From Saprospiraceae bacterium (GTDB taxonomy: Bacteria > Bacteroidota > Bacteroidia > Chitinophagales > Saprospiraceae), in NCBI GenBank assembly GCA_007134625.1, contig SLKL01000001.1, forward strand, positions 1-5,556: a stretch of DNA of 5,556 nucleotides, in the 5' to 3' direction. Below are positions 1 through 5,399 of the stretch, one piece after another. How positions within the stretch are numbered: the stretch's first letter is position 1; each line of letters starts with the position of its first letter. Under the pieces are notes generated by a model, which worked only from the letters and a program-made list of their open reading frames with translations, made no database searches and was not told where the DNA came from. A program made the position numbers and the translations under genes.

Positions 1-21
1 AAAAAGCAATATCAATATCTT

Positions 22-53
22 CTAATTTTTTTTTTTTTTTTTCGAAAAATTAG
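22..53. repeat. 17-T homopolymer within an AT-rich inverted repeat
   Basis: Bases 26-42 are an unbroken run of 17 T. CTAATTTTT (22-30) and AAAAATTAG (45-53) are complementary, so the T run would fall partly in the stem and partly in the loop. This is not a canonical terminator, because the T run does not follow a GC-rich stem on either strand. Long homopolymers are also prone to slippage and to sequencing error, so the exact length should be treated with caution. Confidence 0.5.
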
Positions 54-87
54 GCTATATTAACTCTCCAAATTATTTAACACAATT

Positions 88-176
88 AGCACCAAAGGTG
101 CGCTATAAATAACCTATGGTGAAGCCATAGGTGCGCAAAAGGCTAAAAAAGTAAGCACCAAAGGTGCGTAATAACC
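88..176. repeat. REP-like cluster of short palindromic units
   Basis: The 15-base sequence AGCACCAAAGGTGCG occurs twice exactly, at 88-102 and 154-168, 66 bases apart. Each copy contains a small palindrome, GCACC-AAA-GGTGC. Both copies are followed by a TA-rich stretch ending in AATAACC (108-114 and 170-176), so the repeat unit is longer than the palindrome. Between them lies a perfect 8-bp hairpin (112-132). The arrangement of alternating short palindromes in a spacer is typical of REP/BIME-like elements, which in many bacteria are spread by RAYT (Y1-type) transposases; no such transposase gene is in the window. The link to a REP family is inference. Confidence 0.6.
112..132. repeat. Perfect hairpin inside the REP-like cluster
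   Basis: ACCTATGG (112-119) and CCATAGGT (125-132) are exactly complementary and are separated by the five bases TGAAG. The stem is 8 bp with four G-C pairs, making this the strongest simple hairpin in the left part of the window. It is followed by GCGCAAAAGG rather than a T tract, so it does not look like a plus-strand terminator. On the minus strand it is followed by TATTTATAGCG, which is also a poor tail. It most likely belongs to the palindromic repeat element. Confidence 0.6.
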
Positions 177-194
177 TTAACCCAAAACACAATG

Positions 195-212
195 CCTCTC
201 CGAAAGAGAAGG
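195..212. repeat. Short bulged hairpin at the end of the REP-like cluster
   Basis: CCTCTC (195-200) pairs with GAGAAGG (206-212) with a single bulged A, and CGAAA forms the loop. It sits at about the place where, in the first repeat unit, the stronger hairpin follows the palindrome, so it may be the degenerate counterpart in the second unit. It is short and could be chance. Confidence 0.3.
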
Positions 213-445
213 CTAATTCCAAATCGAGCTTAAATATAAAGAAGGGGCAATTTTTTTATCGAATTAGGCGCATAACTAATATTGAAAATAACTTAAGGAT
301 ACCATGATATTTCTATAATGCTTTTATTCATGTATCTTCCTTAGATTTTTTTGATTTAAGAATCTCGTATAGTCTTTTTAAGAATTGGAGGCGACGGCAC
401 AGACAAATATCACCGATTTTCGATTTAAGAAGTTTCTATTTATTC

Positions 446-518
446 AATATAGATTTATTGTTCTCGACCAACACTTACACTTCTAAAATCGCATATCGTT
501 AATCGTTAATCGGTGTTC
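446..518. repeat. Direct repeat unit with four ATCG heptamers
   Basis: This unit starts AATATAGATTTATTGTTCT and ends ACACTTCT (477-484), four heptamers AAAATCG, CATATCG, TTAATCG, TTAATCG (485-512), then GTGTTC. It matches the unit at 530-584 in the same order, with 16 of 19 bases identical at the start and identical ACACTTCT and GTGTTC blocks. The two differ mainly in heptamer number, four here and two there. The unit lies between the arms of the large inverted repeat. Confidence 0.6.
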
Positions 519-529
519 AAATCAGATGT

Positions 530-584
530 AATATAGAGGTATGGTTCTAAACAAAAACACTTCTTAAATCGAAAATCGGTGTTC
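530..584. repeat. Direct repeat unit with two ATCG heptamers
   Basis: This unit is the second head-to-tail copy of the one at 446-518, 11 bases downstream of it. It begins AATATAGAGGTATGGTTCT, then has ACACTTCT (557-564), two heptamers TAAATCG and AAAATCG (565-578) and GTGTTC (579-584). Its right half (559-581) is also the right inner arm of the large inverted repeat, because the left inner arm (411-433) is the same motif in opposite orientation. The motif therefore occurs three times in 175 bases. Confidence 0.6.
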
Positions 585-592
585 CTTGCTTG

Positions 593-638
593 TCTCGTCC
601 TTAGACGTAGACCTGTCTCGGGACAGAATGTAACGAGA
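593..638. repeat. Nested double hairpin in the right arm
   Basis: TCTCGT (593-598) pairs with ACGAGA (633-638), and inside them CTGTC (613-617) pairs with GACAG (622-626) around a TCGG tetraloop. The inner stem with its tetraloop is a compact, stable design, and the outer stem encloses it with asymmetric internal loops. On the corresponding left arm the outer AATCTCGT is kept (361-368) but the inner stem is lost, so this arm is the better preserved copy. It may be a structured part of the repeat or a structured RNA. Function is unknown. Confidence 0.4.
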
Positions 639-706
639 TTCTCCAATCAAAAAAAATTAAGAAGAATGTATGATTTAAGAATAAGGAAAATAATATTTTA
701 ATACAA

Positions 707-733
707 AGGTGATTCAGTATTACTAATCCACCT
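707..733 (-). terminator. Probable terminator of the DoxX-like gene
   Basis: Read on the minus strand, AGGTGGATT (733-725) pairs with AATCACCT (714-707), giving 8 bp with one bulged G and a 10-base loop. TTTGTATT follows directly. The stem begins 25 bases after the stop codon of the membrane-protein gene, the expected place. The stem is only moderately GC-rich and the T tract is interrupted, so this is a likely but not strong intrinsic terminator. Confidence 0.45.
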
Positions 734-758
734 AAAACAATTTATTTATTAATACATA

Positions 759-1148
759 TCAATCCCTACCAGCACTCCATGCCCACCATAACAAAAGAGG
801 GTGTACTACAACCAACCTGACCCAGCCCATCCACGGATCTACGCAAAGCACTTCTGGAATGCAGCTGCCGATTTGAATAAAATACACATGAGCAGGAATA
901 AATAAAATCAATAAAGCCACTATGCCTAGAGAACCCCATTTCTTCGTCTTTGGGTAAAGAACGAGGAGCCCAAACAAAACTTCAAGAAGGCCACTAATCA
1001 GATTCACCGCCTCCGGAAAAGGTATCCAATCGGGAATCAATGGCAGATAAAATTGTGGATTGACAAAATGCATGATTCCGGCAAAAACAAAGAATGCTCC
1101 CAGTATTACACGACTGATATTTTTAGCAATTTTTGATTTTTTACTCAT
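759..1148 (-). CDS. DoxX-like small integral membrane protein
   Basis: This is a 129-residue hydrophobic protein of the DoxX-like superfamily. Four membrane segments are visible, at about residues 11-29, 47-65, 72-91 and 107-124. The motif GIMHFVNPQFYLPLIPDWIP after the first helix is characteristic of the family. Basic residues at the N terminus (KKSK) and between helices 2 and 3 (KTKK) suggest that both ends are cytoplasmic and the loop after helix 3 is periplasmic; that loop holds Cys96 and Cys102, which could form a disulfide. The exact function of this branch is not established, and relatives are linked loosely to redox or respiratory membrane complexes. I chose the internal ATG at 1148, which begins MSKKSK, because homologues start close to the first helix; an in-frame ATG at 1190 would add 14 residues, and neither has a clear ribosome binding site. 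The gene is transcribed away from coaE. Confidence 0.8.
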   Translation of the reverse strand: MSKKSKIAKNISRVILGAFFVFAGIMHFVNPQFYLPLIPDWIPFPEAVNLISGLLEVLFGLLVLYPKTKKWGSLGIVALLILFIPAHVYFIQIGSCIPEVLCVDPWMGWVRLVVVHPLLLWWAWSAGRD

Positions 1149-1285
1149 GTTTGGATTGGTTAAAATGGATATGTTGTAATCATTGAGCATAACTGAAAAA
1201 GCCTGGGCATGGTTTACTTTTTCAAGAAAAACAACTTCAAGTAGAAATTATCTTTCTTAACCGCGGAATGCACGAGCTTATTCCT

Positions 1286-1293
1286 TACCTTCG
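1286..1293 (+). promoter_or_regulatory. Candidate Bacteroidota -7 element for the coaE operon
   Basis: TACCTTCG matches the Bacteroidota -7 consensus TAnnTTTG at all fixed positions but one. It lies 34 bases before the coaE start, in the spacer between the divergent genes, which is a sensible promoter position. No convincing TTG -33 element is seen at the usual distance upstream, so the call is tentative. Confidence 0.3.
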
Positions 1294-1327
1294 CTTTTTT
1301 GAAACAAAGAGTAAAAAACCAAATTGA

Positions 1328-1936
1328 ATGACCTTGCAAGTGGGAATAACAGGAGGTATTGGAGCCGGCAAGACAACCGTTTGTCGGATATTTGAAGCCT
1401 TAGGTGTTCCGGTGTATTACGCTGATGAAAGGGCAAGGTATATTCTGATGAAAAACCATGAACTTCATCAGGAACTGCGCGATCATTTTGGGGAGGAGAT
1501 TTTTGATAGAGAGGGTAAGCCGGACAGAAAAAAAATTGCTGCGATTGTTTTTAATGATAAGGAAAAGTTACAAACACTTAATGGATTAATCCACCCTAGA
1601 GTTGGAACAGATTGGGCGGATTGGGTGAGTAGCAGAGATTTTGCCTTTCCATATGTGTTGAAGGAGGCAGCACTGCTGTTCGAATCCGGTTCGTATAAAC
1701 AGTTGGATAGAATCATTTGTGTGGCAGCGCCGGATGATTTGCGAATTAGTAGGGTAGTCAGTAGAGATGGAGTAAGTGAGGAAGATGTCAAATTGCGTAT
1801 GAAAAATCAGTTGTCTCAGGAATTAAAAATATCTTTGTCGCAATTTTTGATCCTCAATGATGAAAAAGAATCCCTCATCCAACAGGTGATCAGGGTGCAT
1901 AGAAAAATATTAAAATTAGCAGAACAGAAAAAATAA
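1328..1936 (+). CDS. coaE: Dephospho-CoA kinase
   Basis: CoaE catalyses the last step of coenzyme A synthesis, the ATP-dependent phosphorylation of the 3'-hydroxyl of the ribose of dephospho-CoA, in the cytoplasm. The 202-residue protein has the normal family length. It opens with the P-loop GGIGAGKT (residues 9-16). Asp33 in YYADERA corresponds to the conserved catalytic Asp of the DAD motif. IHP (88-90) and the EAALLFESGSY stretch (113-123) belong to the CoA-binding part, and RMKNQ (157-161) is the lid with its ATP-contacting Arg. LND near residue 178 stands where many homologues have a DN motif. The ATG at 1328 places the P-loop at the usual distance from the N terminus; no Shine-Dalgarno sequence is visible, which is normal in this phylum. 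The next gene starts 6 bases after the stop, so it is probably the first gene of an operon with rocD and kdsD. Confidence 0.96.
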   Translation: MTLQVGITGGIGAGKTTVCRIFEALGVPVYYADERARYILMKNHELHQELRDHFGEEIFDREGKPDRKKIAAIVFNDKEKLQTLNGLIHPRVGTDWADWVSSRDFAFPYVLKEAALLFESGSYKQLDRIICVAAPDDLRISRVVSRDGVSEEDVKLRMKNQLSQELKISLSQFLILNDEKESLIQQVIRVHRKILKLAEQKK

Positions 1937-1942
1937 GAATAG

Positions 1943-3211
1943 ATGACACAAAAACTGAGCTCAAAGGAGTTGATCGAAATGGAGGACCGCTATGGAGCAC
2001 ACAATTACCATCCCCTGCCGGTTGTGATTGCCAAGGGAAAAGGAATAAAAGTATGGGATGCGGAGGATAAGGAATATTTTGATTTTTTATCGGCCTATTC
2101 GGCTGTGAATCAAGGACATTGTCATCCGAAAATAGTTGGTGCTTTAACAGAACAGGCAGCACAACTTACCCTTACTTCGAGGGCATTTTACAACAGTGAA
2201 TTGGGGGTATATGAAAAATACATTACTGAGTTTTTTGGATATGATAGGGTACTTCCGATGAATACCGGTGTGGAGGGAGTTGAAACAGCACTTAAGCTCT
2301 GCAGAAAGTGGGCTTACCAAAAGAAAGGTGTGGCCGAAAACAAAGCTAAAATCATTTTTGCCGGGGGGAATTTTCACGGAAGGACTTTAGCGGTTATTTC
2401 AGCGAGTATGGACCCCGATGCCCGAAATGATTTTGGTCCCTATATGCCGGGTTTGGTAATTGTACCTTACAATGACTTCAATGCTTTGAGTAATGCCATG
2501 CAGGATCCTGATGTGGCAGGTTTTATAGTGGAGCCCATTCAGGGGGAGGCTGGTGTAGTAGTTCCTGATGAAGATTATTTGAAAAAAGCGAAATCACTTT
2601 GTAAGGAAAAAAATGTGCTTTTCATCGCAGATGAGGTGCAGACAGGAATTGCGAGAACTGGGAGGCTGTTGGCTACCTGCGGGAACTGTAATTGCTCTAC
2701 TTTTAAGTGCGAAAACAAATATGAACTGCGACCTGATATTCTGATTTTAGGTAAAGCTCTTTCTGGGGGTGTGTATCCGGTTTCTGCTGTATTGGCTGAC
2801 GATGATATTATGCTGTGTATAAAGCCGGGAGAGCATGGCAGTACTTTTGGTGGTAATCCGCTGGGATGTGCTGTTGCCATGGCTGCACTTCAGGTAATTG
2901 ACGATGAAAAGCTCGCTGAAAATGCGGAAAAAATGGGCGAAATTTTTCGGGATCGCATGCAGACTCTTGTGGATAAATACGGTCTCTTTTCTCTGGTACG
3001 TGGTAAAGGACTTTTGAATGCTGTAGTAATCAACGATAGTCCGGAAAGTGATACAGCCTATCGCTTTTGTCTGAAAATGGCAGAAAATGGATTGCTTGCT
3101 AAGCCAACTCATGGAAACATAATCAGATTTGCTCCTCCTCTCGTAATCAATGCTGAGCAAATGGAGGAAGCTTGCGCTTTAATTGAAAAAACGTTTGAGG
3201 ATTTTCAGTAA
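1943..3211 (+). CDS. rocD: Ornithine aminotransferase
   Basis: RocD is a PLP-dependent class III aminotransferase that converts L-ornithine and 2-oxoglutarate to glutamate 5-semialdehyde and glutamate, linking arginine breakdown to proline and glutamate. The 422-residue protein is very similar to eukaryotic OAT throughout. Lys271 in LGKALSGG is the PLP Schiff-base lysine, and Asp230 in ADEVQTG contacts the pyridine nitrogen. Arg147 in GNFHGRT and Glu202 in QGEAG match human Arg180 and Glu235 of the ornithine site, and TFGGNPLG (301-308) binds phosphate. [16 protein letters not shown] (387-402) is nearly the human sequence, which marks this as a true OAT rather than an acetylornithine or GABA aminotransferase. 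Compared with human OAT there are 12 extra residues between Arg241 and Arg263, including Cys246, Cys249, Cys251 and Cys256. The start is 6 bases after coaE, and kdsD follows 10 bases after the stop. Confidence 0.95.
   Translation: MTQKLSSKELIEMEDRYGAHNYHPLPVVIAKGKGIKVWDAEDKEYFDFLSAYSAVNQGHCHPKIVGALTEQAAQLTLTSRAFYNSELGVYEKYITEFFGYDRVLPMNTGVEGVETALKLCRKWAYQKKGVAENKAKIIFAGGNFHGRTLAVISASMDPDARNDFGPYMPGLVIVPYNDFNALSNAMQDPDVAGFIVEPIQGEAGVVVPDEDYLKKAKSLCKEKNVLFIADEVQTGIARTGRLLATCGNCNCSTFKCENKYELRPDILILGKALSGGVYPVSAVLADDDIMLCIKPGEHGSTFGGNPLGCAVAMAALQVIDDEKLAENAEKMGEIFRDRMQTLVDKYGLFSLVRGKGLLNAVVINDSPESDTAYRFCLKMAENGLLAKPTHGNIIRFAPPLVINAEQMEEACALIEKTFEDFQ
2678..2728 (+). other. Four-cysteine insertion in ornithine aminotransferase
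   Basis: This segment encodes RocD residues 246-262 and carries cysteines in the spacing C-x2-C-x1-C-x4-C. Human OAT has only nine residues between the equivalent of Arg241 and the RPD motif, against 21 here. The reading frame and the flanking conserved motifs are intact on both sides, so it is a real in-frame insertion and not a frameshift. Four close cysteines could bind a metal ion or form disulfides. From memory, other Bacteroidota OATs carry a similar cysteine-rich loop, so it is probably a lineage feature and not unique to this strain. Metal binding has not been shown and is inference. Confidence 0.6.
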
Positions 3212-3221
3212 AACCATATCA

Positions 3222-4190
3222 ATGGAAGATCATCAAATTTTAAAAGTAGCCAAAGAAACTATAGATATTGAAGCCAAAACGATAGAGTCGCTTTCCATGG
3301 CTTTGGATGATAGTTTTCCGGCTTTGGTTAGGTTAATCTATAATAGTCCGGGACGCTTGGTCGTATCCGGAATTGGGAAAAGTGCAATAGTTGCCCAGAA
3401 AATTGTAGCAACACTAAATTCAACCGGAACGCCTTCTCTCTTTCTTCATGCTGCCGATGCAATACATGGAGATTTGGGGATGGTCGGAGAAAAGGATATT
3501 GTGGTTTGTATCAGCAAAAGCGGTGAGACTGCGGAGATAAAAGTATTAGCTCCATTGGTGCGATCGAGGTCCAATACCCTTGTTGCCATGACATCGAATA
3601 AAGAGAGTTATCTGGCTCAGCAAAGCGACTTTCTACTACATACTCCGGTCAGTAAGGAGGCCGACCCCAATAATCTGGCTCCCACGGCAAGTACTACTGC
3701 TCAAATGGCTATGGGCGATGCCTTGGCAATGGGTCTTTTGGCATTAAGGGGATTTAGTGCTGCTGATTTCGCCCGATATCATCCGGGTGGAGCATTGGGC
3801 AAGCAGCTGTATTTGAGAGTGGATGATTTGTATAAAAACAATGCCAAACCTCAGGTTTACGAGAATAGTCCATTGACTGAAATTATTCTGGAGATCAGTT
3901 CAAAGCGATTGGGAATGACGGCTGTGTTGAAAAGGGAATCCAATGAGCTAATGGGTATCATCACTGATGGAGATTTAAGGCGCATGCTTTCCTCTGCATC
4001 AACGATAGAGGGTGTTCAGGCAAAAGACATCATGTCCCCCAATCCAAAAATGACCACCCCTGATACTATGGCAATGAAAGCATTTAATTTGATGAAAGAG
4101 TACAGTATAACTCAGTTGATTGTACACGAAAATCAACAATATCTCGGAGCTGTTCATTTACATGATTTTTTGAGGGAGGGGTTGGTTTAG
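3222..4190 (+). CDS. kdsD: Arabinose-5-phosphate isomerase (KdsD/KpsF family)
   Basis: KdsD interconverts D-ribulose 5-phosphate and D-arabinose 5-phosphate, the first committed step to Kdo, the sugar joining lipid A to the rest of lipopolysaccharide. The 322-residue protein compares with 328 in E. coli and has the standard order: an N-terminal SIS domain (about 40-175) and two CBS domains (about 205-258 and 268-320). The active-site residues known from E. coli, Lys59, Glu111, Glu152 and His193, correspond at a constant offset to Lys53, Glu105, Glu146 and His187. SGIGKS (49-54), HGDLGM (82-87) and YHPGGALGK (186-194) are family signatures, and GIITDGDLRR and the C-terminal GAVHLHDFLREG are typical CBS sequences. 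I chose ATG at 3222, 10 bases after rocD; an in-frame TTG at 3183 would overlap rocD and add 13 residues that homologues lack. It is probably the last gene of the coaE-rocD-kdsD operon. Confidence 0.94.
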   Translation: MEDHQILKVAKETIDIEAKTIESLSMALDDSFPALVRLIYNSPGRLVVSGIGKSAIVAQKIVATLNSTGTPSLFLHAADAIHGDLGMVGEKDIVVCISKSGETAEIKVLAPLVRSRSNTLVAMTSNKESYLAQQSDFLLHTPVSKEADPNNLAPTASTTAQMAMGDALAMGLLALRGFSAADFARYHPGGALGKQLYLRVDDLYKNNAKPQVYENSPLTEIILEISSKRLGMTAVLKRESNELMGIITDGDLRRMLSSASTIEGVQAKDIMSPNPKMTTPDTMAMKAFNLMKEYSITQLIVHENQQYLGAVHLHDFLREGLV

Positions 4191-4406
4191 AGTTGGATAG
4201 TTATTAGATTTTTTGAGTCTTATTCGAGATTTGTGCGAATCGCCTTAATTATGCCATTTTTTGAACCATTTAGGAACATAGGTTCACATAGATTAATTAT
4301 TGGCATTGTTTCATATTGTTTGCAAAATTTCAAATTGAATTTTAAAAATTCTATTTTCCTGTTAGCGATTAACAAACTCACCAAATAGATTCCCTATTTT
4401 TACATT
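4191..4406 (+). other. Spacer between kdsD and the sugar kinase gene
   Basis: This 216-base AT-rich spacer holds no gene that I can support. TGAACC (4262-4267) and GGTTCA (4281-4286) form a 6-bp inverted repeat with a 13-base loop, and ATTCG/CGAAT forms a weaker 5-bp pair around 4219-4238. Neither is followed by a convincing T tract, so I see no clear terminator for the upstream operon. TATTTTTA at 4395-4402 resembles the Bacteroidota -7 element TAnnTTTG with one mismatch, but it lies only 4 bases before the kinase ATG, so it would give a very short leader or none. The length of the spacer suggests that the kinase has its own promoter. Confidence 0.4.
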
Positions 4407-5273
4407 ATGATAATAATTGCAGATTGCGGCGGCACCTCTTGTGACTGGAAACTCTTTACTGATTCTTGTGAATTGATAAGTGAGAAAAAAGGTCCGGGTA
4501 TTAATTTGACTTTGGCTAAGGAGAATGAAATTCAAGCATTTTTCAACGCTATTCCTTTGGATGAGCAGGAGAGAGGGGATGGAACTCATCTTTTCTTTTT
4601 TGGTGCGGGAAGCAATAGCGCCACATCTATACAATTAGCAGAGAAGGAGCTAAAGCAGGCTTTGCCTAATTGTAGCACCTTTTGGTTGTCAGACTTAGAA
4701 TTGGTAGCGAGAGCACTTGCCGGGAAAACTGAATCTATTTGCTGCATTCTCGGAACCGGTGCCAATGTTGCCTGGTGGACGGGCACTCAACTGGTGAAAT
4801 ATCGCCCCGCACTAGGCTATATTCTGGGTGATGAATGCAGTGGGGCATGGTTTGGCAAACGCATTTTGAAGGACTACTTTTATGGGCAATTGCCGGAAGA
4901 ATTGGCAAGTGAATTATCAGGCTATCTGCCTGAGGATACCGGCTTGGCACTGAGAGAAATCTATTCCTCCGCAACTGCTAATGCTTTACTTGCCGGAGTT
5001 TTTGGGCGATTATCCAAAAATCTTTCTCACCCCTATATGCATGAGTTAATTAATGAAGGTCTGATGGAGTTGTTCTACTTCCATATTCAATCCATTCCTG
5101 CGTGTAAGTGCGCACCTATTCACTTTGGAGGCTCAGTTGCTGAAGCCCTGCGGGGTCCCATAGAGGAGTATTGTAAAAACAGTGCTTATTTACCTCCGGT
5201 GATAGAGGCTAAGCCTATACGGAGAGTTGATTCAGAAGTGGTGAAGAAATTGATTTCGGATTGTGTGAGCTGA
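4407..5273 (+). CDS. BadF/BadG/BcrA/BcrD-type sugar kinase, probable N-acetylglucosamine kinase
   Basis: This 288-residue protein has the ASKHA (actin/Hsp70/sugar kinase) fold of the BadF/NagK family. The phosphate-1 loop is at the N terminus (DCGGTSCDW, residues 6-14), the phosphate-2 loop is LGTGAN (115-120), and FGGSVA (240-245) is the adenosine motif. Asp96 in SDLEL is the likely catalytic base. The GYILGDECSGAWFG segment (137-150) is the family's conserved LGDEGSGA region. Length and motifs match the short Bacteroidota proteins usually annotated as N-acetylglucosamine kinase, which phosphorylate GlcNAc at O6 for recycling or catabolism. The substrate cannot be fixed from the sequence, and another amino sugar such as MurNAc is possible; no murQ or nagA/nagB lies nearby to help. 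Two positions look unusual, Ser11 in the first loop, where relatives often have Lys or Arg, and Cys144 in place of a Gly. The gene converges on rpsT. Confidence 0.8.
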   Translation: MIIIADCGGTSCDWKLFTDSCELISEKKGPGINLTLAKENEIQAFFNAIPLDEQERGDGTHLFFFGAGSNSATSIQLAEKELKQALPNCSTFWLSDLELVARALAGKTESICCILGTGANVAWWTGTQLVKYRPALGYILGDECSGAWFGKRILKDYFYGQLPEELASELSGYLPEDTGLALREIYSSATANALLAGVFGRLSKNLSHPYMHELINEGLMELFYFHIQSIPACKCAPIHFGGSVAEALRGPIEEYCKNSAYLPPVIEAKPIRRVDSEVVKKLISDCVS

Positions 5274-5340
5274 TTTCTGTCAAATCTTTTACGGCAATGT
5301 AGTATTGAGAAAAAGGAACAAAGCAAACCCAAAAAGCAAA

Positions 5341-5368
5341 GGGCAATAAGGATGAATCCCTATTGCCC
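5341..5368 (-). terminator. Rho-independent terminator of rpsT
   Basis: Read on the minus strand, GGGCAATA (5368-5361) pairs perfectly with TATTGCCC (5348-5341). After one mismatch the stem continues with three further G-C and A-T pairs (GGA with TCC) around a four-base loop. The T-rich tail TTTGCTTTTTGGG follows immediately. It begins 31 bases after the rpsT stop codon. On the plus strand the sequence after the stem is GATAAATATCTTT, a poorer tail, so it serves rpsT best but may also help to stop transcription from the convergent kinase gene. Confidence 0.8.
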
Positions 5369-5399
5369 GATAAATATCTTTAGACTTGAAATAAACTAA

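Larger units (their letters stand above)
346..656. repeat. Large imperfect inverted repeat, MITE-like element
   Basis: Two pairs of arms face each other around a centre near 500. The inner pair is perfect over 23 bases: 411-433 against 559-581, starting CACCGATTTTCGATTTAAGA on the left. The outer pair is 346-368 against 633-656: a run of 7-8 T, then GATT, two mismatched bases, then AGAATCTCGT. A transcript of either strand could fold into a long hairpin. There is no open reading frame inside, and I found no clear target-site duplication at either end. It could be a miniature inverted-repeat transposable element, or two inverted copies of a longer intergenic repeat. The repeat itself is read directly from the sequence; the mobile-element interpretation is inference. 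Confidence 0.55.
1..706. other. Gene-free, repeat-rich intergenic region
   Basis: No convincing coding sequence lies on either strand before the membrane-protein gene that ends at 759. The stretch is AT-rich with many stops in all frames. It holds a 17-T run, a REP-like palindrome cluster (88-212) and a large inverted-repeat structure (346-656) with internal tandem units; each is listed separately. Bases 220-345 show only AT-rich sequence, apart from a 7-base inverted pair, CTAATTC at 213-219 and GAATTAG at 261-267. Any gene to the left lies outside the window, so the full length of this spacer is unknown. Confidence 0.7.

Noticed and set aside
22..53. Rho-independent terminator at the 17-T run
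   Set aside because: The T run is inside the inverted repeat, not after a GC-rich stem, and no upstream gene is visible to be terminated.
88..168. Possible CRISPR array from the two 15-base exact repeats
   Set aside because: There are only two units, they are too short and internally palindromic, the cluster also holds a different hairpin, and no cas gene is nearby.
1483..1791. 102-codon minus-strand open frame inside coaE
   Set aside because: It is an antisense shadow of coaE with low-complexity Ser/Leu-rich content and no family resemblance.
2747..3160. 137-codon open frame on the minus strand inside rocD
   Set aside because: It lies wholly antisense to a strongly conserved gene, its translation has no recognisable domain, and rocD is intact across it.
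3183..3221. TTG-initiated extension of kdsD by 13 residues, overlapping the end of rocD
   Set aside because: The added residues ([13 protein letters not shown]) are not typical of KdsD N termini, and the ATG at 3222 gives the normal family length and a normal operon spacing.
4262..4286. Terminator for the coaE-rocD-kdsD operon
   Set aside because: The stem is only 6 bp with a 13-base loop and is followed by CATAGATTAATTATTGG instead of a T tract.
4362..4634. Minus-strand open frame of 90 codons across the start of the sugar kinase gene
   Set aside because: Most of it overlaps the conserved N-terminal loops of the kinase in antisense, and the translation resembles no known protein.
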